DNA of 64,000 nt from Desulfobacca sp. Lineage in GTDB: Bacteria > Desulfobacterota > Desulfobaccia > Desulfobaccales > Desulfobaccaceae. The stretch is taken from NCBI GenBank assembly GCA_020725545.1, contig DYEV01000030.1:183625-247624 (forward strand), read 5' to 3'. Position 1 is the stretch's first letter, and each line of letters starts with the position of its first letter. Positions 53,506 to 64,000 of this stretch are shown here, piece by piece. The notes under the pieces were generated by a model. It had not been told where the DNA came from, did not search any database, and was given only the letters and a program-made list of their open reading frames with translations. A program made the translations under genes and the position numbers.

Positions 53506-53913
53506 CTACCGGGTGGCCACCTTCATGCGGGCCATGGCCCGGCGCAGGGCGGCTTCGGCCCGGACCCAGTCGATTTCGGCAGCCCGGCCGGCGGCCAGAC
53601 GGCGTTCGGCCCGTTCTTTGGCCCGGCGGGCCCGTTCCACGTCGATTTCTTTGCCAAGTTCTGCGGAATCCGCCAAGACGGTGACCTTTTCACCGGTGAC
53701 CTCGGCAAAACCACCGCCGATGAACAGGTACTCGATCTGGCCACCTTTGCGGTAGTACATTTCGCCGATTTCCAGCGCCGAGAGGAAGGGAATGTGGTTC
53801 ACCAGGACGCCGAATTGGCCCTGCACTCCCGGCAACACGACGATATCAGCCTCGGTCTTGACCACCTGGCGGTCCGGCGTGACAACTTCCAAAATTAAAG
53901 TTTTTTCTGCCAT
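53506..53913 (-). CDS. atpC: ATP synthase F1 epsilon subunit
   Basis: 135 aa. LEVVTPDRQVVKTEADIVVLPGVQGQFGVL and the C-terminal helical pair (ARRAKERAERRL, AEAALRRAMARM) define it. Rotor subunit that inhibits hydrolysis. Last gene of the operon, followed by a strong terminator. Confidence 0.96.
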   Translation of the reverse strand: MAEKTLILEVVTPDRQVVKTEADIVVLPGVQGQFGVLVNHIPFLSALEIGEMYYRKGGQIEYLFIGGGFAEVTGEKVTVLADSAELGKEIDVERARRAKERAERRLAAGRAAEIDWVRAEAALRRAMARMKVATR

Positions 53914-53936
53914 GATTCCCCCTTGAAGCAGAGGGC

Positions 53937-55364
<1,428 letters not shown>

Positions 55365-55375
55365 TCAGAAAGCGC

Positions 55376-56245
55376 TTAGCCTTTCAGGGCCTCGGCGCCA
55401 CCGATAATATCCATTAATTCTTTGGTAATGGCCGCCTGCCGGGCCTTGTTCATCACCAGGGTCAGAGAGGTGATCATATCTTTACAGTTGCTGCTGGCGT
55501 TATCCATGGCGGTCATGCGGGCCGCATGTTCACTGGTAGAATTTTCCAGGAAACCCTGATATACCGACACGTTGATGTACCGAGGCAGGAGGTAACCCAA
55601 AAACTCGTCGGCCGCAGGTTCCGTGAGATATTCCTGCGTCGGACCGGCAGCCTGGGCTGTCTCCGGCACGATGGGAAGCAACTGCACCATGGTCGGCCGT
55701 TGGATCACCATGTTGATAAAGTTGGCGTAAATCAGGTAGACTTCTTGGACTTCCTGGGTATTGAAAGGGCCCACGGCCTCTCGCCCCACAGCCTGGGCAT
55801 TGGAGAAGTCGAATTTATTCCAGACATCCACATAACTCTGCCGGATATCATATTTCCGACGCCGGAAATAATCCCGACCTTTCCGTCCCACGGTGGTTAA
55901 TACCACTTCAATCCCTTCGGCCTTCTTTTGGCGGATGAACTTTTCCGCAGCATTGATCAGGTTCATGTTAAAGCTGCCGCAGAGGCCCCGATCAGCGGTC
56001 ATGAGGACCAACTGCACTTTTTCCACTTTTTCGGCCTGTTGGAAAAAGGGATGGGCTTCCGGCTCCACCCGGGAGGCGATGCTGCCCAGCATCTGCCGGA
56101 ACGCCGCCGCATAGGGGCGGAATTGTTCCATGCGCGTCTGGGCCCCCCGCAGTTTGGCCGCCGAGACCATATTCATGGCCTTGGTGATCTGCTGGGTCTT
56201 TTTGACCGCCGCGATTTTTTGCCTAATATCTCGTAATGTTGGCAT
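55376..56245 (-). CDS. atpG: ATP synthase F1 gamma subunit
   Basis: 289 aa. Starts PTLRDIRQKIAAVKKTQQIT, contains DRGLCGSFNMN and ends with the conserved MTAMDNASSNCKDMITSLTL...KARQAAITKEL. Central rotor shaft. Confidence 0.96.
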   Translation of the reverse strand: MPTLRDIRQKIAAVKKTQQITKAMNMVSAAKLRGAQTRMEQFRPYAAAFRQMLGSIASRVEPEAHPFFQQAEKVEKVQLVLMTADRGLCGSFNMNLINAAEKFIRQKKAEGIEVVLTTVGRKGRDYFRRRKYDIRQSYVDVWNKFDFSNAQAVGREAVGPFNTQEVQEVYLIYANFINMVIQRPTMVQLLPIVPETAQAAGPTQEYLTEPAADEFLGYLLPRYINVSVYQGFLENSTSEHAARMTAMDNASSNCKDMITSLTLVMNKARQAAITKELMDIIGGAEALKG

Positions 56246-56283
56246 TGTTTACACCCTCCTCGATTTCCGGTGAGCGCCGGTCA

Positions 56284-57804
56284 TCAAGCGGCCAGGCTGG
56301 CTTTGAATTCAGCCTTGAAGGCCTCCAGGGCGGCTTTCATCTTGGCATCCAGATCGGCGTTGATTTCCTTGGCTTCCTTCAGTGTGGTAAAGATCTCGGG
56401 ATGTTTGTTGCCGATATATTCATAAAGCTGTTTTTCAAAGGTACCAAGAGCGTCCACCGGCAGGTCATCCAGAATGCCCCGGGTGCCGGCATAAAGGATG
56501 GTGATCTCTTTTTCCATGGGCAGCGGTTCATACTGAGGCTGCTTGAGGATTTCCACCAGACGGATACCACGGTTCAACTGGGACTGGGTGGCTTTATCCA
56601 ATTCGGAGCCGAACTGGGCAAAAGCGGCCAATTCACGGTATTGGGCCAGATCCAAGCGGAGAGAACCGGCCACCTGTTTCATGGCCTTCACCTGGGCAGC
56701 GCCACCGACCCGGGAAACCGACAGACCGACGTTGATGGCAGGCCGGACCCCGGCGAAGAACAGCCCGGGTTCCAGGTAGACCTGGCCGTCGGTAATGGAG
56801 ATAACGTTGGTGGGAATGTAGGCCGACACGTCGCCCTGTTGGGTTTCGATGATGGGCAGAGCAGTCAGGGAGCCGCCGCCTTTCTCGATATTGAGTTTGG
56901 CGGCCCGTTCCAGGAGACGGGAGTGGTTGTAGAAAATGTCACCAGGATAGGCTTCACGTCCCGGCGGCCGACGGAGCAGCAGGGAGATCTGCCGGTAAGC
57001 GGCGGCCTGTTTGGACAGGTCATCGTAGATAATCAGGGCGTGCCGACCGGAATCCCGATAGTACTCACCCATGGTGCAACCGGCATAGGCAGCGACGTAT
57101 TGCAGAGGTGCAGGTTCGGAGGCGGTGGCGGAGATGACGATGGTGTGTTTTAGGGCATCGTGGCGCTCCAGGGCGTCCACCACCTGGGCCACGGTGGATT
57201 TCTTCTGACCGATGGCCACATAAATACAAATGACGCCGGAATCTTTCTGGTTGATAATGGCGTCCACACACAGGGCGGTTTTCCCGATCTGACGGTCGCC
57301 GATGATCAATTCCCGCTGACCGCGGCCTACCGGAGTCATGGCGTCGATGGCCTTATAGCCGGTATACATGGGTTCGTTCACCGGCTGGCGTTCGATAACG
57401 CCTGGGGCCTTCAACTCGATGCGGCGGAATTCCTTGGCTTCCACAGGGCCTTTGCCGTCGATGGGATGACCCACCGGGTCCAAAACGCGACCCAGACAGG
57501 CTTCGCCGACGGGCACTTCGGCGATACGACCGGTCCGCTTTACCAGGTCGCCCTCTTTGATGTGGATGTCTTCACCCAAGATGGCGCAGCCGACGTTGTC
57601 TTCTTCCAGGTTCAAGGCGATGCCGAAGATGCCGCCCGGGAACTCCAACAGTTCCATGGCCATACATTTTTCCACGCCGGACACCCGGGCGATACCGTCA
57701 CCGACCGATAAGACGGTCCCGGTTTCGGCCACTTCCACCTTTTTTTCGTAATCCTTGATCTGGGATCGAATAATTTGGCTGATTTCTTCTGCTCTGATTT
57801 CCAT
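56284..57804 (-). CDS. atpA: ATP synthase F1 alpha subunit
   Basis: 506 aa, normal length. Walker [71 protein letters not shown]. Non-catalytic nucleotide-binding subunit. Starts directly after the delta stop (shared boundary at 57804/57805). Confidence 0.97.
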   Translation of the reverse strand: MEIRAEEISQIIRSQIKDYEKKVEVAETGTVLSVGDGIARVSGVEKCMAMELLEFPGGIFGIALNLEEDNVGCAILGEDIHIKEGDLVKRTGRIAEVPVGEACLGRVLDPVGHPIDGKGPVEAKEFRRIELKAPGVIERQPVNEPMYTGYKAIDAMTPVGRGQRELIIGDRQIGKTALCVDAIINQKDSGVICIYVAIGQKKSTVAQVVDALERHDALKHTIVISATASEPAPLQYVAAYAGCTMGEYYRDSGRHALIIYDDLSKQAAAYRQISLLLRRPPGREAYPGDIFYNHSRLLERAAKLNIEKGGGSLTALPIIETQQGDVSAYIPTNVISITDGQVYLEPGLFFAGVRPAINVGLSVSRVGGAAQVKAMKQVAGSLRLDLAQYRELAAFAQFGSELDKATQSQLNRGIRLVEILKQPQYEPLPMEKEITILYAGTRGILDDLPVDALGTFEKQLYEYIGNKHPEIFTTLKEAKEINADLDAKMKAALEAFKAEFKASLAA

Positions 57805-58356
57805 TTAAGCAACCTCACCTCTTATCAAAGTTTCTTTTAAACTCTGGAGCTGGGTCCGCACGCTGCCGTCAAGCACCAGGTCTCCCACATTGGCCACGAT
57901 GCCGCCGATAATGGCGGGGTCTTCGGCCACCTCCACGACCACCGTGCTTTTGGTGATCTTTTCCAGGGCTTGGCGGATGCGAGCCACCATCTCCTCGTCC
58001 AGGGGGGTGGCCGAGGTGATTTTGGCGCGGCTGATGTTCTCCAGCTTGTCGACCAATTCTTGATATACTTCGTTGATCCGCATTATGCCATCAATGCGGT
58101 GTTTATCGAACAGGAGCTTAATGAAGTTGGTGACCATGGGATCCAACTGGACCATCTCCAGGATCTTGTCCAGGACCCGGCGGCGATCGTCCCGGGGATA
58201 AATGGGGCTGACGATGGCGTTATACAACTCCGGTTCCCTTTGCAGCAGGTAGGCAAAGGAGCTTAGTTCCGCCCCATATTCCTTATACTTGCCATCCTCC
58301 TTGCCGATACTCAACAAGGCTTTGGCGTAGCGACGTGCAAGAGATAAATTAATCAA
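57805..58356 (-). CDS. atpH: ATP synthase F1 delta subunit
   Basis: 183 aa. Stator subunit (OSCP family): ARRYAKALLSIGKEDG, NFIKLLFDKHRIDGIMRINEVY, and the C-terminal AEDPAIIGGIVANVGDLVLDGSVRTQL. Overlaps atpF by 4 nt (ATGA). Confidence 0.95.
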   Translation of the reverse strand: MINLSLARRYAKALLSIGKEDGKYKEYGAELSSFAYLLQREPELYNAIVSPIYPRDDRRRVLDKILEMVQLDPMVTNFIKLLFDKHRIDGIMRINEVYQELVDKLENISRAKITSATPLDEEMVARIRQALEKITKSTVVVEVAEDPAIIGGIVANVGDLVLDGSVRTQLQSLKETLIRGEVA

Positions 58357-58958
58357 TGAGCTTCCACCACCTTTGCTAAGTAGTCATCAACCAACCGCTG
58401 TTGGTCTTCGGGAACGATCTTTTCTCGGACGATCTGCTCAGACAGCTGTATGGCAGCTTCGACGATTTCCTTTTTCAGCTCGGCGGCCGCCTTCTTGGTT
58501 TCGGCGGCGATGGTCATGGCGGCCATATCTTTCAGACGTTGGGCTGCCTGCTCGGCCTTGGCAATGATTTTGGCTTTTTCCGCCTCGCCTTCAGCAATGT
58601 ATTGTTGAATGATCTGCTCCCGTTCGGCGGCCACGGCAGCCAATTGGGCCTTGGCTTCTTTCAGGGCTTTTTGGACCCGAATTTTCTGGGTTTCCAGGTC
58701 CTGAATTTCCGAACTGATATCCATCCGCCGTTTGCTGAAAAACTCTTTAATGGGCTTGGCCGCCAATTTATAGAGGATGGCAGCGAAGACCAGGAAGTTG
58801 ACCGTTCGCCAAAGCAGGTCGTCGAGTTTCGCCGGATCAATGGCACCATGCCCGTCGCCACCGCCGCCGGCCCAAGCCGCACCTGCTAGGACAAAGCCGG
58901 AGAATAAGCCAACCCAGAGGCCCCGGCGTTTTAGGCTGCTGAATGCTCCAATCCTCAT
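58353..58958 (-). CDS. atpF: ATP synthase Fo subunit b
   Basis: 201 aa. N-terminal hydrophobic segment (GLFSGFVLAGAAWAGG), a signal-like extension common in this phylum, then the membrane helix (LLWRTVNFLVFAAILYKLA) and a long stator helix (EIQDLETQKIRVQKALKEAK...). Overlaps the b' gene by 4 nt. Confidence 0.92.
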   Translation of the reverse strand: MRIGAFSSLKRRGLWVGLFSGFVLAGAAWAGGGGDGHGAIDPAKLDDLLWRTVNFLVFAAILYKLAAKPIKEFFSKRRMDISSEIQDLETQKIRVQKALKEAKAQLAAVAAEREQIIQQYIAEGEAEKAKIIAKAEQAAQRLKDMAAMTIAAETKKAAAELKKEIVEAAIQLSEQIVREKIVPEDQQRLVDDYLAKVVEAH

Positions 58959-59383
58959 GCCACTTCCCTCCCCAAAATCTTAGTAGCCAGGTCGAGGGCA
59001 AAGGATTCCACCTGGGGCCGCAAAGCCTCCCGGGCGGCGGCAACGTCAGCTTTGATCTTCGCCACCATCCGCGCCATTTCTTCATCAGCCTCCGCCTTTG
59101 CCTTTTCCAACAACCCGGCTTCCACGGCGCTGCCTTCTTGCTTGATCATGTCGCGCTTGTTGATTCCACTTTTGCGAGCCGCCAGCAGCTCATTCTGGAT
59201 ATCTTGGCGCACGCCCTGTTCCGATCCCGTCAAAGTGGAAATGTCGGCTTGCATGCCAGCGATTAATTGCTGGCGCTCCTTCAAAATCCCGCGGATGGGC
59301 CGGAACAAGACCATGTTCAAGAGAAAGACCAGGAGGAGGAAATTGGCAATCTGCACAAACAACGTCCAATCAATGTCAATCAT
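58955..59383 (-). CDS. atpF': ATP synthase Fo subunit b'
   Basis: 142 aa. Short N-terminal membrane helix (FVQIANFLLLVFLLNMVLF), conserved RPIRGILKERQQLIAGM and a stator helix. Separate b and b' indicate a heterodimeric stalk as in phototrophs and many Desulfobacterota. First gene of the operon; Fo a and c (atpB, atpE) are not in the window. Confidence 0.9.
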   Translation of the reverse strand: MIDIDWTLFVQIANFLLLVFLLNMVLFRPIRGILKERQQLIAGMQADISTLTGSEQGVRQDIQNELLAARKSGINKRDMIKQEGSAVEAGLLEKAKAEADEEMARMVAKIKADVAAAREALRPQVESFALDLATKILGREVA

Positions 59384-59741
59384 CTACTGGCCACCTCTTA
59401 TAACGATTTGTAATTCCTAAAAAAATGAATATGTGAACTTTTATGCAAAGTCAATTTGCATTATTACCTTTTTTTGGCTGTCCTGTCAAAGGTTTTTTTA
59501 AAAAATCGCCCACCCCCGGCTCGCTTTTCGCAAGTTTCCGGGGCTGGTAGGCCAACAGCCCGAAAATCTTATCATAATACGGCATTCAGGGGAATGCTCA
59601 GGCGAGTCCCAGGCACGGTTGTTGGCAGCCGGATGATGAGGAATCCAGCAGGCTGGCGGGCGGCCGGGGCGCTCGGGCAATAGCTTCCTCTTAACAGTGA
59701 TTATATAAGTTATCTTCAGTGGTTATTCCTTGATGAAAAAA
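59384..59741. other. Intergenic region upstream of the ATP synthase operon
   Basis: No gene. Contains the atp promoter at 59460-59489; the rest, between rodA and this promoter, shows nothing recognisable. Confidence 0.5.
59460..59489 (-). promoter_or_regulatory. Sigma-70 promoter of the ATP synthase operon
   Basis: On the minus strand TTGACA (59489-59484), 18-nt spacer, AATAAT (59465-59460; five of six). Expected start near 59453, about 70 nt before the b' gene. A second TTGACT lies downstream (59454-59449) but has a poor -10. Confidence 0.6.
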
Positions 59742-60860
59742 TCACAAAGTCGGTTTGGCGAACAGAAACTGACGCATCTTGATATTCAAGAGAAGGCCGA
59801 TCCCTAAAAAATTGGCAACCAGGGATGAGCCGCCGTAACTGAAAAAGGGCAGGGGGATGCCCACCACCGGCAACAGGCCGGTGACCATGGAGATATTAAT
59901 AAAAATCTGCCAGAAAACCATGGCCGTGATCCCCAAGGCCAGCAAGTTGCCCAATCGTTCCCGGCAGGCGCGGGCAATGTGCAAGCCCCAGAGGATAAGG
60001 CCCAGATAGAGGATAATGAGCACTACCGAGCCCACAAATCCCCACTCTTCGGCAAAGACCGAAAAAACAAAATCGGTATGCTGCTCCGGCAAGAAATTAA
60101 GCTGGCTCTGGGTCCCCTTGAGAAAACCCTTGCCCCAGAAGAGGCCGGAGCCCACGGCAATCTTGGATTGAATGATGTGATAGCCGGAGCCCAAGGGGTC
60201 CTGCTCCGGATTCAAAAAAGTGAAGATCCGTTGTTTCTGGTAATCCTTTAAGAAATACCAAAAAATGGGTGACGCCAAGATAAAGCCGACGCCCAGGGTC
60301 GCGAGGATGTGCCAACGGACCCCGACAAAAAGGATCATGGTGCTGGCCACGGCGGCAATCAACAGGGCGCTGCCGAGATCGGGTTGTTTGACTACCAGGC
60401 CGAAGGGTATGAGCAGCAGCAGGCTGGGAAAGATTAATTGCCGCCAGGTTAGTGGGTCAAATTGTTCCTGTCGGTAAAAATGAGTGGCCAGGGCCAAGAT
60501 TACGCCCACCTTGGTCAACTCCGACGGCTGGAAGGTCAGCGGCCCCAACACCAACCAGCGTTTCGAACCGGCCACCATTTTGCCCACGAGCATCACCGCC
60601 ACTAACAACAGGATGCTGAACCAATAGAGGGGGTAGGCCAAACGCTCCAGGCGGCGGTAGTCAAAGATAGTCATGCCGAACATCAGGGTCAGACCAATGA
60701 GCAGCCAATAGATCTGTTTGACATAGAGGGGCGTGGAACGATCGCCGGTCTGGTTAAGGCCAGCGCTGTAGAGATTGATAATCCCCAAGGAAACCACGGT
60801 CAGGACCAGGAGGATGAGCAGCCAGTCGATATTTTTCAGGAGGCGACGGTCAATAATCAT
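59742..60860 (-). CDS. rodA: Rod-shape peptidoglycan glycosyltransferase RodA
   Basis: 372 aa SEDS-family membrane protein polymerising lipid II with its class B PBP partner in elongation. About ten hydrophobic segments; FYRQEQFDPLTWRQL, VKQPDLGSALLI, GSGYHIIQSKIAVGSG, LPEQHTDFVFSVFAEEWGF, VVGIPLPFFSYGGSSL. FtsW is the alternative, but the 370-aa length and absence of division genes favour RodA. Confidence 0.9.
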   Translation of the reverse strand: MIIDRRLLKNIDWLLILLVLTVVSLGIINLYSAGLNQTGDRSTPLYVKQIYWLLIGLTLMFGMTIFDYRRLERLAYPLYWFSILLLVAVMLVGKMVAGSKRWLVLGPLTFQPSELTKVGVILALATHFYRQEQFDPLTWRQLIFPSLLLLIPFGLVVKQPDLGSALLIAAVASTMILFVGVRWHILATLGVGFILASPIFWYFLKDYQKQRIFTFLNPEQDPLGSGYHIIQSKIAVGSGLFWGKGFLKGTQSQLNFLPEQHTDFVFSVFAEEWGFVGSVVLIILYLGLILWGLHIARACRERLGNLLALGITAMVFWQIFINISMVTGLLPVVGIPLPFFSYGGSSLVANFLGIGLLLNIKMRQFLFAKPTL

Positions 60861-60957
60861 AGAACAACTTCAGGAACGGATTGGCCAAGGGAAGGAGAAA
60901 ATCTTTCGGGGCATCGTGCTATCGAAGGTTCCGGCAGCCAATCGTGGCAAGTTCAGG

Positions 60958-61572
60958 TCAGGAGTCAGCAGCAGCCACGCGGTGGCGCAAGGCCTCTTTG
61001 ATGGTCTGCTGGTCGGCATATTTTAGGTCGCCACCCATGGGCAAGCCATAGGCGATACGGGTGACCTGGACACCACGGTGGTGGAGTTCCTTGCTGAGAT
61101 AGGCTATGGTTGCCTCTCCCTCAAGGCTGGGATTCAGGGCCAGGATAACCTCTCGGACGGCTTCGGGTGCCAGTCGCGCCAGCAGGGCGGTAATGTGCAA
61201 ATCGCCGGGGCCGATATTATCCAACGGGGAAATAAGTCCGCCCAAAACATGGTATGATCCCTGGAAAAAGCCCACCCGCTCCAAGGCCATGAGATCGCCG
61301 GGGTCGGCGACCACACAGATCTGACCGGTCTGACGACCGGGGTCGGCGCAGATGGGGCACAGGTCCTGGTCCGCAAAGGCATAGCAGCGGGAACACAGCC
61401 CGATCTTTTCCTTGAGCTCTTTGAGGGCTTGGGCCAGGTCGAGGACTTCCTGAGTCGGGGCCCGCAGGAGATAGAGGGCCAGCCGCGAGGCGGTCTTCTC
61501 GCCGATGCCCGGCCATTTACTCAGGGCCCTGATGACGTTCTGGAGGGGAGCAGGATAAAAGCTGCGAGCCAT
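60958..61572 (-). CDS. recR: Recombination mediator RecR
   Basis: 204 aa. N-terminal HhH (LSKWPGIGEKTASRLALYLL), zinc finger CSRCYAFADQDLCPIC, Toprim domain (ICVVADPGDLMALER, LALNPSLEGEATIAYL) and the conserved ARLAPEAVREVILALNP. Acts in RecFOR repair. In the classic dnaX-ybaB-recR unit. Confidence 0.96.
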   Translation of the reverse strand: MARSFYPAPLQNVIRALSKWPGIGEKTASRLALYLLRAPTQEVLDLAQALKELKEKIGLCSRCYAFADQDLCPICADPGRQTGQICVVADPGDLMALERVGFFQGSYHVLGGLISPLDNIGPGDLHITALLARLAPEAVREVILALNPSLEGEATIAYLSKELHHRGVQVTRIAYGLPMGGDLKYADQQTIKEALRHRVAAADS

Positions 61573-61602
61573 GGTAGTAAGGTCGGGGAGCTGGACCGCG
61601 CC

Positions 61603-61914
61603 CTAAAACAGGCCGGGTATTTTCATGCCGCCGGTCAGTTTGGCCATCTCCGCGGAAACCATCTCCCGGGAGCGGTTCAGGGCGTCGTTTACCGCCGCCA
61701 GAATAAGATCTTGAAGCATTTCCGTATCATCGGGATTGACCACTTCCGGGTCGATGCGCAGCGACAAGATTTCCTGGCGGCCGTTGGCCACCACTTCCAC
61801 CATGCCGCCGCCCACTTGGGCGGAGACCGTCCGATTGCCCAGCTCTTCCTGCATCTCCATCATTTTGCTCTGGAGCTTTTGGGCCTGTTTCATCATGGTA
61901 CTGAAGTTTTTCAT
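61603..61914 (-). CDS. ybaB: YbaB/EbfC family nucleoid-associated protein
   Basis: 103 aa. MKNFSTMMKQAQKLQSKMME, VSAQVGGGMVEVVANGRQEIL and SLRIDPEVVNPDDTEMLQDLI are diagnostic. Small DNA-binding dimer of unclear role. Its ATG abuts the dnaX stop (TAG), so the two are coupled; recR follows 30 nt later. Confidence 0.95.
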   Translation of the reverse strand: MKNFSTMMKQAQKLQSKMMEMQEELGNRTVSAQVGGGMVEVVANGRQEILSLRIDPEVVNPDDTEMLQDLILAAVNDALNRSREMVSAEMAKLTGGMKIPGLF

Positions 61915-63573
61915 CTAGTTGTCCTCCTGGGGAGCCGTGGCCGGCTTGGCCGCAGCGAGCCAATGGCCGCCAAAGATCGCTGCGGCCAAGGGTTTCAGTT
62001 CTGCCAGGGTCAAGGGGCGCGGAGGCTGGTCGGCGTGCAAGGGTGGCGCCTCCGGCGGTCTTGGTTCAATGGCCACCTGGTAGTGGGGTCCGAAGAACTG
62101 TTGGGCCAGGGTCTGGAGTTGCTGGACATGCAAGGGTTGCGCGGATTGCCAGGCATTGCTGGGGGCAATCAACAGCAAGCCATCAACGTGTCCCACCAGC
62201 CGGCTGCCCACTAATCTTCCGGCCAGCGGTCCGCCATCGTGTTGATCCACAAATTTTAAGAACGCCTGCCACCGCGCTTCATCTATGGGCAAGTCGCCTG
62301 GAGGTGGCTCCATCTCCGACATGGGCAACGGCGCGGCTGCTTCCTGAGGGACAGGTTCTAAACCCCGGACCGAGGTTGGTCCCGGCAGAGTTTCCGGGGC
62401 TGCTACGCCGGCGGCCTCGAGGTGCGGCCCGAGACGAGCTTCCAAGGCTTCCAGGCGGGCCAGCCAGGCGGACAGGTCTAACACCGGCTCCAGACTCACC
62501 AGGCGGAGCAGAAGAATTTCCAGAGAGAGGCGGGGCTGGGGGGAGCGCCGCAGCTCTTCTTCGCCCCTCAAAAGGACGGTCAGCAGATTGAAGAGGTGCG
62601 CCAGGCTCACCGGCTGGGCCAGGCTCTGCAGACCTTCCCACTCTTGATCAGCGATATCCGCCAGGCTGCGGGTTTCGGGCCCCAGTTTGGCCAGCAGCAG
62701 GTGGCGGGCAAAAAATAATAAATCCTGGTAAAAACGCCGCAGATCATGGCCGTGTTCATGGCAGGCGGCCACAATCTCCAGAAGTTTGGTCCCTTGCCGT
62801 TGCAGGATGGCCTGTAAAGTCTCCAGGAGCAAACGGCGATCGGTCACCCCCAAGATGCGGGCGATGTCCGTCGGAGTGACCTCCGGACCGCCAAAGGTGA
62901 TCACCTGGTCCAACAACCCCTGGGCATCCCGCATGCCGCCCTCAGACTCTTGGGCGATGAGCTGCAGGCCGGCGGGCGCCAGGGACCAGCCCTCCCGCTG
63001 CACCATCTGGGCCAGATGTTCCTGAATGGCGGCAGTAGTCAGCCGCTGAAAATCATAGCGCTGACAGCGGGACAGAATGGTGACCGGGACTTTATGGGCT
63101 TCGGTGGTCGCCAGGATGAAAATGGCGTGGGCCGGAGGTTCCTCCAGGGTTTTCAGGAGAGCGTTAAAGGCCTCCTTGGTGAGCATGTGGACTTCGTCAA
63201 TGATAAAAACCTTATAGCCGCCATGGGCCGGCAGATACTTGATATTCTCCCGCAGCTCCCGGACCTCATCGATGCCCCGGTTGCTGGCACCGTCGATTTC
63301 CAGGACGTCCAGGCTGTGCCCCTGGGTAATCTCCTGGCAGGACCGGCACTGGTTGCAGGGCGTCGGCGTCGGGCCCTGGGCGCAGTTCAGGGCCTTGGCC
63401 AAGATGCGGGCCACCGAGGTCTTGCCTACCCCCCGAGGGCCACTGAACAGAAAGGCATGAGCCACCCGTCCCAGTTCCAAGGCGTTCTGCAGGGTCCGGG
63501 TAACATGCTCCTGCCCCACCACTTCCGCGAAGGTTTGGGGCCGCCATTTGCGGGCTAAGACTTGATATGACAT
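61915..63573 (-). CDS. dnaX: DNA polymerase III subunits gamma/tau
   Basis: 552 aa from ATG 63573 (MSYQVLARKWRPQTFAEVVG); the longer frame to 63738 runs through a repeat and is not coding. Walker A GPRGVGKTSVA, zinc cysteines of CAQGPTPTPCNQCRSC, Walker B VFIIDEVHML, SRCQRYDFQRL. The C-terminal region from about residue 360 is tau-specific and variable. No obvious slippery A-run for frameshifting to gamma was seen. Loads the sliding clamp. Confidence 0.95.
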   Translation of the reverse strand: MSYQVLARKWRPQTFAEVVGQEHVTRTLQNALELGRVAHAFLFSGPRGVGKTSVARILAKALNCAQGPTPTPCNQCRSCQEITQGHSLDVLEIDGASNRGIDEVRELRENIKYLPAHGGYKVFIIDEVHMLTKEAFNALLKTLEEPPAHAIFILATTEAHKVPVTILSRCQRYDFQRLTTAAIQEHLAQMVQREGWSLAPAGLQLIAQESEGGMRDAQGLLDQVITFGGPEVTPTDIARILGVTDRRLLLETLQAILQRQGTKLLEIVAACHEHGHDLRRFYQDLLFFARHLLLAKLGPETRSLADIADQEWEGLQSLAQPVSLAHLFNLLTVLLRGEEELRRSPQPRLSLEILLLRLVSLEPVLDLSAWLARLEALEARLGPHLEAAGVAAPETLPGPTSVRGLEPVPQEAAAPLPMSEMEPPPGDLPIDEARWQAFLKFVDQHDGGPLAGRLVGSRLVGHVDGLLLIAPSNAWQSAQPLHVQQLQTLAQQFFGPHYQVAIEPRPPEAPPLHADQPPRPLTLAELKPLAAAIFGGHWLAAAKPATAPQEDN

Positions 63574-63609
63574 GGGTTCCGAGGGCTGGCCAGCCTTGTC
63601 GCAGTAACA

Positions 63610-63714
63610 GGTTGTTGAAAAAGTGTTTTTTAGGGGAGGGGGCCAGGGGCACAACCCCCTGCCTCCGCACCGAAAACCCTTCCCCCAACTTGGCCTTTGG
63701 GCTGCGCCAAAAGC
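63610..63714 (+). repeat. Dispersed GC-rich repeat R1, copy D
   Basis: Starts GTTGTTGAAAAAGTGTTTTT as copy A does, then GGGGGCCAGGGGCACAACCC, and ends GGCTGCGCCAAAAGC as copies B and C. It is the most complete copy and defines both ends of the element (about 100 bp). Confidence 0.65.
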
Positions 63715-63877
63715 AGTCGGGATGATGGGCGACGGCACCTGTGCACATATTATTTTGTATCATTGATCTGCGCTCCTTAGCAAGTGATTTCAGGGGGCGG
63801 GAAGGGCGCCGAGAATTGGTGCGCCCTGGCAGGAGCGTCGGATGCCGACCTGGAAGTGGCGGTAGCGAAGGGATGGG

Positions 63878-64000
63878 GATCTGGAGATCGGCGCTAGAAA
63901 TTGTCTTTCTAAAGGTAGCCGCAGGCTTTGGCCAAGGGGAGGCCGATCTGGAGATCGGCGCTACAAATTGTCTTTCTAAAGGTAGCCGCGGGCTTTAGCC
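63878..64000 (+). repeat. Tandem intergenic repeat, 67-bp period, running off the right edge
   Basis: Copy 1 63878-63933 and copy 2 63945-64000, identical but for three bases; each opens GATCTGGAGATCGGCGCTA and contains TTGTCTTTCTAAAGGTAGCC. GATCTGGAGATC is itself a palindrome. The array may continue outside the window. Confidence 0.75.

Larger units (their letters stand above)
63574..64000. other. Gene-free right end with repeats
   Basis: No gene supported. Contains repeat R1 copy D and a tandem pair of about 56-bp units 67 bp apart (63878-64000). Confidence 0.6.

Noticed and set aside
61915..63573. Programmed frameshift in dnaX
   Set aside because: No A-run slippery site with a following hairpin was seen at the place used in E. 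coli.
63574..63738. N-terminal extension of dnaX
   Set aside because: The added 55 codons run through repeat R1; the family start MSYQVLARKWRP is at 63573.

Overview
The window is a dense, roughly 58-60% G+C bacterial chromosome segment, with coding on both strands and mostly housekeeping genes. It comes from an anaerobic member of the Desulfobacterota (old Deltaproteobacteria), probably near Desulfobacca. The pointers are a cytoplasmic HdrA/Mvh-type [NiFe] hydrogenase operon, DapL-type lysine synthesis, selenocysteine use, a sigma-54 promoter, an F1 operon with separate b and b' subunits, and Gram-negative envelope genes (Mla transport, porin). No rRNA, tRNA, CRISPR array, prophage or intact IS element was seen.

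Layout. 1-11.3 kb (+): dapL-like (cut by the left edge), folK, fructose-6-P aldolase, pgsA, a three-gene Clp-unfoldase cluster, trmN6-like, a response regulator and comM. 11.3-21.8 kb (mostly -): rpoZ, a small selenoprotein, thioesterase and flavodoxin-like genes, a sigma-54-controlled porin, a cyclase/V4R pair, a lipocalin-fold protein and threonine ammonia-lyase. 22-23 kb: a decayed toxin-antitoxin pair and repeats. 23.1-31.3 kb (-): one operon for a maturation protease, an HTH domain, HdrA, MvhD, an FrhB-like protein, MvhG and MvhA. 31.4-35.4 kb (-): an Mla-type lipid transporter. 36-38 kb: cfa and hisF. 38.3-41.8 kb (-): a split Rad50/Mre11-like operon. 41.9-47.9 kb: CBS-ACT protein, deacetylase, secreted protein, lipoyl transfer and pheS. 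48-51.3 kb (-): rplT, rpmI, infC, thrS. 53.5-59.4 kb (-): F1 ATP synthase. 59.7-63.6 kb (-): rodA, recR, ybaB, dnaX.

The main result is that four genes are read through an in-frame TGA that sits where the family has Cys: MvhA (Sec470), MvhD (Sec68), HdrA (Sec60) and a 62-residue dual-CxxC protein (Sec17). Each TGA is followed by a bacterial SECIS-like hairpin. In three of them the geometry is identical: 16 nt, a 6-bp stem, and a 5-nt loop with GG at loop positions 2-3. Ordinary gene calling truncates or loses all four. Sec in HdrA, VhuD and VhuU is known from Methanococcales; here the same trio lies in one bacterial operon, with an FrhB-like subunit and no HdrB/HdrC nearby.

Other points of note are a Rad50-like ATPase split into two genes around its Mre11-like nuclease, with six exact 39-residue repeats in place of a long coiled coil; a Clp-type unfoldase cluster with a 79-residue peptide and a YbjN-like protein; a sigma-54 promoter with paired enhancer palindromes before the porin; infC starting at ATC; and several dispersed intergenic repeat families.
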